Shown: positions 55,196-64,000 of the stretch, in pieces | Layout: every line of letters starts with the position of its first letter | Numbering within the stretch: position 1 is the first letter of the stretch | Assembly (NCBI GenBank): GCA_022494885.1 | Contig: JAGVSM010000883.1 | Span: 1 to 64,000 of the forward strand | Origin: Micrasema longulum | Taxonomy: Eukaryota; Arthropoda; Insecta; Trichoptera; Brachycentridae | Reading direction: 5' to 3' | Length of the DNA stretch: 64,000 bases | The notes under the pieces: generated by a model | What the model was told of the DNA's origin: nothing | What the model saw: only the letters and a program-made list of their open reading frames with translations | The model's database searches: none | Made by a program: the position numbers and the translations under genes

Positions 55196-56010
55196 TAAAG
55201 TTGTGTGACTTGGAGTATGCATACGATGCAGTTTTTCTTTGAAAAGTCTGCTGGTGATTTTCAGGAAATTGTTGACAAACTGCGGGAAAATTCAACTCGT
55301 CTGGGTTTTAATATTAAAACAATAAAGACTAAGGTTATGTGTAACAAATTCTGTTCTGAACCTGATAAGCCTCTCTATAAAAATGGACAGAGAATTGAAA
55401 GAAATAAAGAAAGTTGACAGCTTTAAATATTTGGTAGTCCACATAACTGAGGATGGAAGCATGCACAAAGAACTCGCGATCCACCTTTGAATTGCTGGAG
55501 CAATTTTTAACATAATGCGTGTTGTCTGGAACTTTATTCTTCATTCAATCAAAACGATGGGCCAATTCTTCCACTCCTGTATGATGCCAAAACTGCCATA
55601 TGTGTGTAAATCTCGGCGCCTTACCAAAGCTCAAAACACCAAACTTCTGAGTTTTGAGGGTAAGTGCTTTTAAAGAATATTAGATGTAATAACTCACATT
55701 GAAGTCCAAAAACGGATGCAACAGCCTCTTTTAACGAGCGTCTTGAGGATGCGGCGGTGGACCTGACTTGGCCACGTGCTGCGCATGTCTCAGGAGAACC
55801 TAAACCCAAGTTGCCTTTCTTTTAAATCTGTGGGCTCACGCGTCCTGGAAGGCCGTCGATGACGATCTTCCGACTTTATTCGGCGGAATTAAGAGGCACT
55901 GGATTGACACGGGAGGAGGTAAAAATGCTGGCTGGCGATATAGTTTCCTGGAGGCAACTGGTGATGTCCACATGCTCTATTAAGGAATGGATGTGTAAAA
56001 GAAGAAGAAG
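55196..56010 (+). pseudogene. RTE-B LINE remnant, reverse transcriptase palm to C-terminus
   Basis: Plus-strand blocks in several frames: LCDLEYAYDAVF (catalytic YADD changed to YAYD), EKSAGDFQEIVDKLRENSTR, LGFNIKTIKTKVMCNKF, VDSFKYLVVHITEDGSMHKE, then SFEGKCF, LRRWTWLGHVLRMS, and a last block ending in an (AAG)n tail near 56000-56012. The order is that of RTE-type proteins. Many stops and shifts plus the changed catalytic motif show old decay. A smaller copy is at 36145-36485. Confidence 0.85.
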
Positions 56011-57097
56011 AAAATCCTCTCTAAAGTAACTTTCTAACTAAAGTGACGTTGCTCTTTCTACTAGTATTACCATTGGTGGGCTGGTTCTGCAAACAGGAAA
56101 ATAAAACAGCTTAAGTTGCCGACGTCTAAGGTATTTATTAAAAATATACAGTAAAATACAAATTAACCTTATTAAAAAATTAAAATTGATCTTAATAATC
56201 ATACACGCTGTAACTGAAAATTGTGTTGTAATTTAGCCGTTATTAATTATTATTTTTTTACTTTGGTTAGAACCGGGGAACTAGAATCCACATTTTGACA
56301 TATTTATTGTATAAGCTCATTTTCAGGCATTTTCACAAAAAATGCCGTTTTATAAATTTATTTTATTGGGTTTTTGTCCTGCTATTTTAGTTTTATGGTC
56401 ACCATATAAAGGTTGCTTTGTTTTCAGATTTTAAAGTTTTAACCATACTTTCTCTTCCCGAATAATGTTTTCATATTTTTCGTGATAAAAATAACTTTTA
56501 AGTAGAATGAAACTGTCGGAAAAATGTTGTGTAAGAATTAAACAAGTATAAAACTACCAGTCAGTCTATGGCTTAATATAAGCAAGGAACAAAATAAAAT
56601 TTAATTTATAAGATAATGCAAAGGTATTTATTTAAATTTAAAAAAACATTCACATCCGCATGAAACTAACGAGAGAGAGAAAGATACGACTGCCAAAAAA
56701 AAGAAAAACAGACCCTCAAAACCGAGGTTCTAAATAAAACAATGAGTAACTATCTAATAAGTTTACGAAAATAAATAAAAAGAAAACGTACTTTCAGCTT
56801 TCCAACCGTTTCATTCAGCCCGGGTGTTAATTCAAATATTGTAAGTAAACGAAATTTAATATTTATTTACTCACGTACTTACCTACTGAAATCAAAAAGT
56901 GGAGAGTTATTTCTTTCACTCGTATCTTTAAGTAATTTCCTATTATTTCTGCTTATTTTATTAGTCGAAATTTCACCAAAATGTTATTTTATTAGTTTAA
57001 TAGCTGGCTTCTGGCTGGTGTGTATATTTATGAGCGAATTCTCGTCGTTCTACTGAACGATATTTAAGTCGCGTCTATAAATATTTCCGCCCTTGCA
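56011..57097. other. Unassigned A+T-rich DNA
   Basis: Nothing recognised. Confidence 0.35.
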
Positions 57098-57262
57098 TCA
57101 TCATCAGTCCGTTGTAGGCTTCCTCCAGAATCTGCCTTCATGTTTGCATGCACCTTGCGGCTCTTCTCCAGTTCGTTAGACTAATTTATCTCATGTTACT
57201 TTCCATATCATCCAGCCATCTTAATTTTTGTCTGCCTCTGCTTTGTTTGCCATTCGAAATGG
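57098..57262 (-). pseudogene. RTE-C LINE C-terminal fragment
   Basis: Minus strand: SNGKQSRGRQKLRWLDDMES, NMR, a stop, SLTNWRRAAR, then EEAYNGL and a (GAT)n tail on the minus strand (57098-57110). The 'RGR-KLRWLDD-E-D', 'NWRR-A-DR' order is the familiar end of RTE-type LINE proteins and differs in sequence from RTE-A and RTE-B here. Only about 50 codons remain. Confidence 0.78.
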
Positions 57263-57869
57263 TGAAAAGAATTTTACCAGGACCATAATCATAATTTATT
57301 CTGTGGAGAATGGACATGGCTCTACCATTGAAATCACTTTATTTTTATTATTTAAATTGAAATGTTTTCTCTTTGTTATAAAATTGAGTCCTGATAACAC
57401 ATTTGGGGTGGAATTCAGCCTTGTCTACAAACATTTTAACGGATAAAATAATTTAAAATAAATAATGGCTTTATTGCGTCACCCGTCATGCTCTGAAATT
57501 AAAATCTGTAAGCATAGGTATTGGCAATTTCACATGCACTATTTTACTCATTCATGAATATTTATCATTTAGTGATTCAATATTGAAAAATGTAACCATT
57601 TTTGGAAAGAACGGATTTTTATTTGAGATTGAACATTTTGCGTTTTGAACGACGCGACGCGACGCAGCGGCGTCGAGCAATTCGTAATTGGAAATCGAAT
57701 TTTATTAGAAACAAAAACAAAAATTTACATTATTTTAAACATAAAAAAAATATTATTAAACAATAACTTGTAAAAGAACTAATCCAATTTTCTTGAAGTC
57801 AAGGACTGGAATCAGTTTCCTGTAAACTGAAAACGATGCATATTTTACAATAAAGAAAATTTTATGTAA
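57263..57869. other. Unassigned; CpG-rich islet with a hairpin at 57640-57715
   Basis: Near 57651 the pentamer GACGC repeats and runs into CGACGC-AGCG-GCGTCG (57660-57675), a perfect 6-bp hairpin, followed by 'caattcgtaattgg' with homeodomain-like ATTA/TAATTG words. It may be a conserved non-coding element. Confidence 0.35.
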
Positions 57870-58395
57870 GGAAAAAAGAAGTCTAGTTTCTACTTTTCAA
57901 CTTCACAAAAACCAACAGACGGAAAATTGAACGATAATGGATATTCAAACATGTTTTTATATTAAAAAAATTAGCCTTGTCTTATCATGCTTGGACGTAC
58001 TTACAATATTTTTCTTTAAATTAACTTGGTAAAAAAAATTCCAAATGTATAAAAATTGAAAAATATTTTTAGGCGTCGCGTTGTTTTGTAGGTGAAACAA
58101 TTCATCCAGGTCAATCTCGAATTAAGTTAAAATAAAACACCCTGTTATTCTTACCACATCAAACTTTAATATATCAAATAATAAAACAACTAGTTTCAGG
58201 TATTTTCAATTACCCATCATCAAGTGTAAACATAAACTGTTTAAATTACACCAGATCATAGGTTATTCAGAATACCTGAAATTAGTGTACACGGTGTGAC
58301 CTTTTAAACCTTTAGAGATTACACAAACACTGAAAATGCTTTGACTTCCATTTTCTTCCTCTCAAATGTTCTTCATCTCTGTTGATGAATTATAC
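57870..58395 (+). repeat. SAT357 pieces split by a fold-back element
   Basis: 57870-57960 ('caacttcacaaaaaccaaca', 'gatattcaaacatg'), 58020-58110 ('ttaggcgtcgcgttg', 'gtaggtgaaacaattcatcc') and 58300-58395 ('ccttttaaacc', 'ctttgacttccatttt', 'tcttcatctctgttg') are diverged and partly rearranged parts of the unit. The element 58115-58300 separates the last two. Confidence 0.7.
58115..58300. mobile_element. Fold-back PLE-like element with hammerhead-like motif
   Basis: On the minus strand, 58186-58227 reads CACTTGATGATGGGTAATTG then AAAATACCTGAAACTAGTTG: a UUGAUGA core box, GGUA/UACC stem II, then GAAAC and TAGT, the same order as the other hammerhead-like motifs here. At 58270-58295 a plus-strand 'aatacctgaaattagtgtac' mirrors it. 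I infer an inverted pair of PLE ends inserted in SAT357. Confidence 0.55.
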
Positions 58396-58500
58396 TTTTA
58401 CAGTTCTCTGTGTTTATTAGAACCTGAATGAGTATTCATGACGGGATGGCGGCTGCTTTCAGGTGGAAATTTCAGAATGGAAATCGAGTGGATAAACGTT

Positions 58501-58632
58501 CGCCTCGTAGCATAGTGGTTAGCGCATTCGCGTACCATGCTTGAGGTCCCAGGCCCGATTTTAAACAAGTATTTTATTGTCCCTAGACTGGCACCTGAAG
58601 CGTAAGACTGATCACCTTACCTTTGTTAACAT
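58501..58632 (+). mobile_element. SINE-D copy, shortened
   Basis: Head CGCCTCGTAGCATAGTGGTT with A box, 'ccaggcccgattttaaac' at the B-box position (damaged), then the body 'ttgtccctagactggcacc', 'tgaagcgtaagactgatcac', 'cttacc'. The central part of the body is deleted and the end is missing. Confidence 0.78.
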
Positions 58633-59394
58633 ATTTTTATGTACGTAGAACAACGACGCATACGGTTTTCTTCAATTTTACGTAAGCAGTTTTTTTTTTT
58701 GACATCCAAACCTCTATTTCCATTTTTTTTTCAAACCTGGAATATGAATCCTTTATAAAACCCCTTTAAGTTCAAATAAAAAAGAAAGTCAAAGTCGCAT
58801 TTTTTGCACTTCCGTCGTTGTTTTACAATCACGATGAAACGATCGAGATAAGCTGTATTTAATTTAACAACGAATCATTTAATATGATGAAAATGGAAAA
58901 ATAGCACCGATGCAGAAGTCCACTTTTGATTTTTGATCTATTTCACGAACAGAATTGTAATTTTTACCTGCCTGTTCACGAACAAATGATAGATGGCGAA
59001 AATTTCCGTCGAAATTATTTTATTTAATTTTTCTGAAAATAAATTTTGAATCATAATTTTCAAGAATTATTATTTTTTTCTCGAGTTGACAAGAATCGTA
59101 GTCTATGGCAAAAACTCTTACAATTAAAAATGGAACAATGGTTTGAATTTGAAACTTAAGAATGAAAAATTCGTTCTTGAAAATGTACGGAAATTCCGTG
59201 ATGAAATTAATTGGAATTTGCCGACCGAATAGTACCTACTTTTATTTTTTTTACTTTCAATTGACAAATGAGCTTTCTCCTCAACCCTTTCATCCCGGGT
59301 ATTAATTCAAACATATACAATATTTAAAATTTATTTACTCTCGTACCTACCGAATTTAAAACGCGGCGAATTTATTTTATAATTAGTGTTCCAT
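58633..59394. other. Unassigned A+T-rich DNA
   Basis: Nothing recognised. Confidence 0.35.
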
Positions 59395-59577
59395 GTACCA
59401 ATAAGTAAAACATCGTATGTTAAAACTGCTTTTATTCGTAGGACTTTTTCAATGTACAATACAAAGTTGAATGACATGGACTACACAAATATCACTCTGT
59501 CAGATTTAAAATTTACACTAAAAATGCATTATGTAACTTAGTAGACATTATATTAATAAATATGTACTGTTATTAAT
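59395..59577 (+). pseudogene. LINE-J4 C-terminal fragment, interrupted by a PLE end
   Basis: Matches 40525-40705 ('tccatgtaccaataagtaaa', 'cgtaggactttttcaatgta', 'actctgtcagatttaaaat', 'aataaatatgtac'). It lacks the extra bases that shift the frame in the 40362 copy, so here the two reading blocks are in one frame. A PLE end follows at the same J4 position as in the copy at 50395. Confidence 0.8.
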
Positions 59578-59745
59578 ATTTCAAGCATTAACTTTGTGGT
59601 CAAACATATTACTAAATGTTATTAAATGTTTGTACATAACCACTAACTGACTTTTTTATGTCTACCGGTATCAAGACGTACCCGTTTCTTCGTCAGGACA
59701 CCAATGAAACCAACATGCAAATTAACATGCCAACCCAAAGCTGTC
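59578..59745 (-). mobile_element. PLE terminal repeat with hammerhead-like motif
   Basis: Minus strand, 59700 down to 59659: TGTC (stem I), CTGACGA, AGAAACG-GGTA-CGTCTT (stem II, one mismatch), GATA (for GAAA), CCGGTA, GACA closing stem I. Flanking words 'gcatgttggtttcattgg' and 'aaaaaagtcagttagtgg' match the element at 50481. The GATA change in the second core box would be expected to prevent cleavage. Confidence 0.75.
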
Positions 59746-59929
59746 GAGTTTTAGTTGTAAACTGAAGTTGTATTTTTGCCAAGTTATCAATATAATTCAA
59801 TAAAATTTAACTGGTTTGATAGAATACACTTTTCTTAAATAAGTTTTTGTATAAAATTAGGTTGCCTCCAGCTGGATAAAAAAAAAAAAAAAAAAACTTT
59901 TTTATCATTTTAAAATTTATATATAAACC
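59746..59929. other. Unassigned spacer with an A run
   Basis: Contains an A run at about 59879-59896. Nothing else recognised. Confidence 0.35.
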
Positions 59930-60125
59930 CTTACGGATTATGACATTCATTTTACATAGAATAATATATACATTTTTCATTCATACTCTGTTGTTCAAAA
60001 TAATATTTTATACGTCTTTTGAAAAGTTTGTCCGAGTCTTTTGTTAAGTTTTGTCTGGTAGTTTATTGTATATTTTCAATCCCTGGTTCATTAGTCTTGA
60101 TTGCCCTTGTCTTGTTTTAGAAAGT
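59930..60125 (-). pseudogene. LINE-J5 C-terminal fragment, third copy
   Basis: Matches the last part of 44655-45125 in the same orientation ('gtttgtccgagtcttttgtt', 'gttttgtctggtagtttatt', 'ggttcattagtcttgattg'), covering the 'LYNKLPD' and FK-LK end. Confidence 0.75.
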
Positions 60126-60237
60126 TATTAACTACCTATTTAAATTTCGATCAGTTTTTACAAATATGTTACATAAACTTTTTTGTTCATTGTCAATTTA
60201 AGACCCATAAGTCTTTAAAAATTAAAATAAAATCTTG

Positions 60238-60900
60238 ATATTTATATTTTTTTTATTTGTGTGATGTCACTGAACTTCTCCTAAACGGCTTTACCTATTT
60301 ACATGCGGTTTTCAGCGAAAAGTAGATTTTTGCGCTGTGCGTGTTCGTAGATTTTCATTTCAAACGAATCTGTGAAAAAAAAGTTAGAAGTATAAATATT
60401 TTTTCTATCGACCTACCGGGTTGCATTTTATGAGAATGCATATACAAAAAAAAATGGAAGAATGTTGTTTACAAACAACATTCGCTTTTTATGGATCCCA
60501 ATCGGATTCTTAACTTACATTCCTTATTATTTCTTCCCATTTATTTCTTTTAACTGGATTTTTGGCAACACTAAAATAATATTAACTGACATTAAATACA
60601 TTTAAAAAAAAATTATTCCTAAATAAAATGCTCCCCTGTTGGTGCGAATAGCCGAGTTTGACATTCGCGAAAAGAATTCCTTATTTGAAAATGATTTTTT
60701 TTATGCTTTGGAATTCAACCCTAAACAAGTAAGTACCTAGGTACCTTCTGAAATGCAATATTTGAATATTATAAATGGTTAGTTTTGAAATTCAATGATA
60801 AAAAAATACCTAGGTACCTACTTATCAATGAAAAAAAAAATTCCAAGGGGAATAGCAGGCAAGGCAACGTTCGGGCAAGACAACTTCTGTCGGGTCCGCT
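60238..60900 (+). mobile_element. Non-autonomous Helitron-like element, second copy
   Basis: Pairs with 38018-38710 throughout. It ends in GACAACTTCTGTCGGGTCC then GCTAA|T, and CTAA fits the CTRR rule better than the other copy. Two ACCTAGGTACC blocks occur at about 60736 and 60812. No Helitron enzymes are encoded. Confidence 0.75.
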
Positions 60901-61090
60901 AATATATATATATATAAAGCAATGTTCGTATGTGTGTCTTCGATAGACTAAGTAACTACTGGACCGATTTACGTAGGGTTTTTATCAAAGTTATGTTTCA
61001 AAGCATTAATTTTGTGGTAAAAAGTTCTAATAAGTATTAGTAAATATAAGAATTAAACCAGTTACCGAATTCTTATGTCTACCGATTTCC
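60901..61090. mobile_element. Helitron-like 5' start followed by a PLE fragment
   Basis: 60901-60990 begins (AT)n-TATAAAGCAATGTTCG and contains 'actactggaccgattt', resembling the starts of insect non-autonomous Helitrons. 61000-61090 matches the minus-strand PLE ends at 54930 and 59578 ('gcattaattttgtgg', 'gttaccgaattcttatg', 'tctaccgatttccg'). Neither part is complete. Confidence 0.5.
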
Positions 61091-62350
61091 GTTTAATTTT
61101 TTTAAATTCACCAATCTTGTAACGTTCAACCTCTTAGCCCCTCCTCTTTCTAACCCCCACCCCACACATTCGGAAACATATCGCTTCATATCATTAACCC
61201 AATTTTTGAATTTAATAACAAAAAAAAATATTTGTCAACGTGTTTTCTAAAAAACAGAAGTGAAATGATAAAAAAATGTTTTTTTCAGAAATTCAGTACG
61301 AAAATGAAAATTTTAAATTGAACGTGACGTGGATTCTGTCACGGTGGTTTGGGAGGAGAGATTTTAATTGAAATTGAAAGCCTTTCACGAATTAAATTTA
61401 TATTTACACGCGTGTTAAAGTGAGATTCAATGAAAGGTAGCTGAATTTAAAGAAGACTTTAATAAAACGGTTAATTATTTTTTTTACAAACGACAAAATA
61501 GCTTAATACATAACAACTTTTAGTATTGATTAATTTAACATATGGATTTTCAAACATTGCAAAAAAGTTTATATTTTATTATTTATTTAAAAAAAGTTTA
61601 GTGCTACGGAAAATTGGATTTTAAAAATGTTTTCTTGAACGCGTTTTAAATTTGAGCATTTAATTTAAAGCGAAGTTTCTCGAAAACAAATTAAAAAATT
61701 AATGAAAACAGTTTTTTGTAAAAACAAACTACTTTGAAACGTCACGAATTCATACGAACATGTATATAAACTATCGAAATTCTCAAATAATATTGCGATA
61801 GACAATACTTTTTTTTAAATATGTTAAAATTGGCTTAGTTTGATATTGATAGTCCACTAACAAATGTATTTTTTTTAACACAGAATTTCCTCGTTTAAGA
61901 GCTTGGAGCAGTAGAAGGGTATGGGCCTACTCTGGCGCAATATGTCCATCCTGGCAACAATGCGAACACAGTAACAGGAAACAGGCGGATCGTACAACGC
62001 CACGATAGAAGAATCAGAACTCGTTTGTCCACGTTCAGCTTTGGTTTGGATTCGCTGTCGCTCCCTATAACCCAACCCTATAATTACCCACAAATTATGA
62101 ACTTCGAGTAACGGTTAAATTCATTCATATTTGTATATTAGTCTATTAAAACCTTTGTGTATTTGTATTCAATTATATATCCAATTAAACCAACAAATAA
62201 TGTAAGTGAATCTTTTATTCAAATTTCACGCACCTTGCAACGAAACTGTGGTAAATCAAATAACCATTTAATTCCTACAAAAGATCTACTACAAGGGTAT
62301 ACCACAGAATTTGAAAAAAAATGAACACTACAGATCCTAAATATGTAGAT
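61091..62350. other. Unassigned
   Basis: A C-rich patch ('cccccaccccacac' near 61158) and a less A+T-rich block at 61900-62080 with a 72-codon minus-strand frame are unrecognised. Confidence 0.35.
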
Positions 62351-62575
62351 AGGAGCTGTGGTGCAGTTGGTTAGACGGCTAACTGTGACACTGGCGTGGC
62401 AAGCTCGATTCCCGCCAATTGCAGGAGGAAAATTCAAGAAAGTTTTTTTCTTGATTGGTCTGGGTGCTGTGTTGTATAATTTTCATATCTTTTTTCTATT
62501 TTCACATGTTTTTATTTGATGACAAGCCTCTTAAAAAGTAACTTAAAGGGTTATTCCTTTGTTATTAATTTTTTA
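62351..62575 (+). mobile_element. SINE-B copy 2
   Basis: GAGCTGTGGTGCAGTTGG (A box), 'ggcaagctcgattcccgcc' with a changed B box, then 'gaggaaaattcaag', 'ttgattggtctgggtgctg', 'gacaagcctcttaaaaag' and 'gggttattcctttg'. It aligns with 35366-35588 but is more worn in the head. Confidence 0.85.
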
Positions 62576-62599
62576 AAATACTTTGTAAGCTTGCAAATT

Positions 62600-63110
62600 G
62601 TACGTTCCCCGTAGGCGTCTGAGATCACCTGATACATTTTACCTTCCAACTTTTACAAACAATATGACACATTTTAACCCTCTTGCCTGAATGTTAAGAT
62701 TCTATAACAAAAATTTAAAAAAAGTTAACATTAACATTTATCTTGATAGAGCAAATGATTATAAAAAAAAGATTACTTTATATCTTAAATCAAATGCTTT
62801 ATCCTTATTTTTGTGTTTGTAAATTAATTTTAATCTATTTTATGACATATTATATGTTTTTATTTTCTCTTTTTTTTTCCTAAAAAAAATGTAGTTTCTT
62901 ATGTTTGACTCAATTTTATTTCTTTAACTCAATCTTTATTTTTATCTTTCGCTAAAATTAATCTTTATTATTACTTAAATTGATTTAACACACTTATTTT
63001 ATATGGCTTATGAAAGATGGTGGGGTTCTATAATTGAGGATATATATAAAGAATGTTGATAATGCTTACTTAAAAAAAATATATATTTTATATATCCTTG
63101 TTGAACTTCC
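62600..63110 (+). pseudogene. LINE-J6 C-terminus and 3' UTR
   Basis: Plus-strand pieces FPVGV, LPTFTNNMTHFNPLA, a stop, MLRFYNKNLK, then NDYKKKITLYLKS. The pattern 'P---T-----PL-R---YN' and a basic end is that of jockey-group LINE C-termini. The frame is broken by stops and shifts. The UTR fades out near 63110. Confidence 0.6.
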
Positions 63111-63234
63111 AAATAATTTTTTTTTTTAAAAAAACGCAAAGAAAATAGGTTTCTAATTCATGGGTAACCTTCCATTTATTTATTCTCTTACAGGCTTGCG
63201 TCACGATCAACTAATAATTTAACGTAGAAATATG

Positions 63235-63965
63235 CCGTGAAAAAAATAATTTAGGAAAATGTACTAAGTAATTTAAGTGTCATTATTGACAGCCAACGTA
63301 ATTGGTCAAACCATATACAGAAAAATGTTAACAAACTGAGATATTAACTTATATATTTAAGCGCCTAAATGGTATTATTGATTACAAAATTAATGGTGTG
63401 CTTTATCATTCACTTGTCTAATCAGCACTATCATATGGAGTAATTGGATGGGGTCGAGCATTTAATAATCATATCAACCTTTTAATGATAGTACAAAAAC
63501 TAATAATAAAAATTATGCTTACTAAGAATTTAACATACTTATCCCTCCATCGTATTATTTCAAAAAGTGAAACTTTTGAATGAAAGACAGATACGAGCAT
63601 ATTGTCGCTAATGTCTAAAATATGTTGTAAATCGTCAGCACATAATCCATCAAAACTCAAATCGCTATAGTAAAAAAAAAATCAAGAATTGTAGATTGCA
63701 TTTTGTCAATCAACACTATAACAGAGGCATGCAAATGTATATGCCCCTAAACTGTATAACTACTAATTTAAAGACACAATGGAAAATAATAATTTCAGCC
63801 TCTTTTCTTCTTATAATTTATTTATAAACTGGGTCACAAATATAAATATCAATGTTTTCTATTTATTCCGGATAAACTTTTTGTTTGCTTTCGTATTTTT
63901 TCTCATAATAATTATAAACTTTAATATAATAATTTGTTGCCGTACTTCTATTTTTTTTCTATTTC
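63235..63965 (+). pseudogene. LINE-J7 reverse transcriptase thumb and C-terminus
   Basis: Plus-strand blocks: LSVIIDSQRNWSNHIQKNVN, then in another frame LNGIIDYKINGVLYHSLV, a stop, SALSYGVIGWGRAFNNHI, LLMIVQKLIIKIML and LNERQIR. 'LGV-ID--L-W--HI', 'LY-SL--S-LSYG---WG', 'I---QK-I-K-M' is the standard order after the palm in jockey/CR1-group LINEs. A basic 3' part and A/T-rich UTR run to the window end, where it may continue. Confidence 0.82.
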
Positions 63966-64000
63966 TTATTTTTCACTTACAAGTATACCACAAAAAAAAT

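Noticed and set aside
1..64000. CRISPR arrays, bacterial operons, rRNA genes
   Set aside because: No regular repeat-spacer pattern, no ribosome-binding sites before long frames and no rRNA-like blocks; the window is eukaryotic repeat-rich DNA.

Overview
The window looks like intergenic DNA from an arthropod, most likely an insect. It is strongly A+T rich and every frame is broken by stops. I see no intact host gene, rRNA gene, CRISPR array or bacterial-type operon. Almost everything recognisable is the remains of mobile elements: 5'-truncated non-LTR retrotransposons, tRNA-derived SINEs, Helitron-like ends, Penelope-like (PLE) terminal repeats carrying hammerhead-ribozyme-like motifs, and a dispersed ~357-bp tandem unit. 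Names such as RTE-A, LINE-J4, SINE-D and SAT357 are labels for this window only.

Layout. 1-9 kb: A+T-rich DNA, then an RTE-like LINE (2889-3943) inserted into another repeat, a SAT357 array, SINE-A and a LINE thumb-domain fragment. 9-17 kb: SINE-A, a ~45-bp minisatellite (10665-11172), an RTE-A LINE on the minus strand and a 1.3-kb TTAA-flanked element holding a SINE-D. 17-25 kb: SAT357 copies, two fold-back elements with 12-13-bp target duplications, head-to-head SINE-A heads and a CR1/L2-like 3' end. 25-35 kb: mostly A+T-rich DNA, then a large inverted pair of LINE 3' ends (29470-30848), a LINE inserted in SAT357 and the best surviving LINE coding stretch (34057-34497, minus). 35-46 kb: SINE-B, SINE-C and SINE-D, RTE-B, a Helitron-like element, LINE-J4 and LINE-J5, RTE-A copies and a nested insertion. 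46-62 kb: the PLE-rich part, with a hammerhead-like motif at 46727-46769 inside a 430-bp inverted-arm element with 10-bp target duplications, and related elements at 50.5, 55.0, 58.2, 59.7 and 61.0 kb. 62-64 kb: SINE-B and LINE coding remnants.

How the parts relate. The elements are layered, and the order of insertion can often be read because one copy is split and another is whole: RTE into repeat U3, RTE-A into LINE-J9, LINE-J9 into SAT357, a fold-back into SAT357, and PLE ends into LINE-J4. The SINEs have pol III A and B boxes in their tRNA-like heads and would depend on LINE enzymes. No element appears able to move by itself now. The most interesting signals are the hammerhead-bearing PLE ends and the SAT357 unit, which occurs about a dozen times. 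A few G+C-rich islets in this A+T-rich background are the best candidates for host regulatory or exonic sequence, but nothing here proves that.
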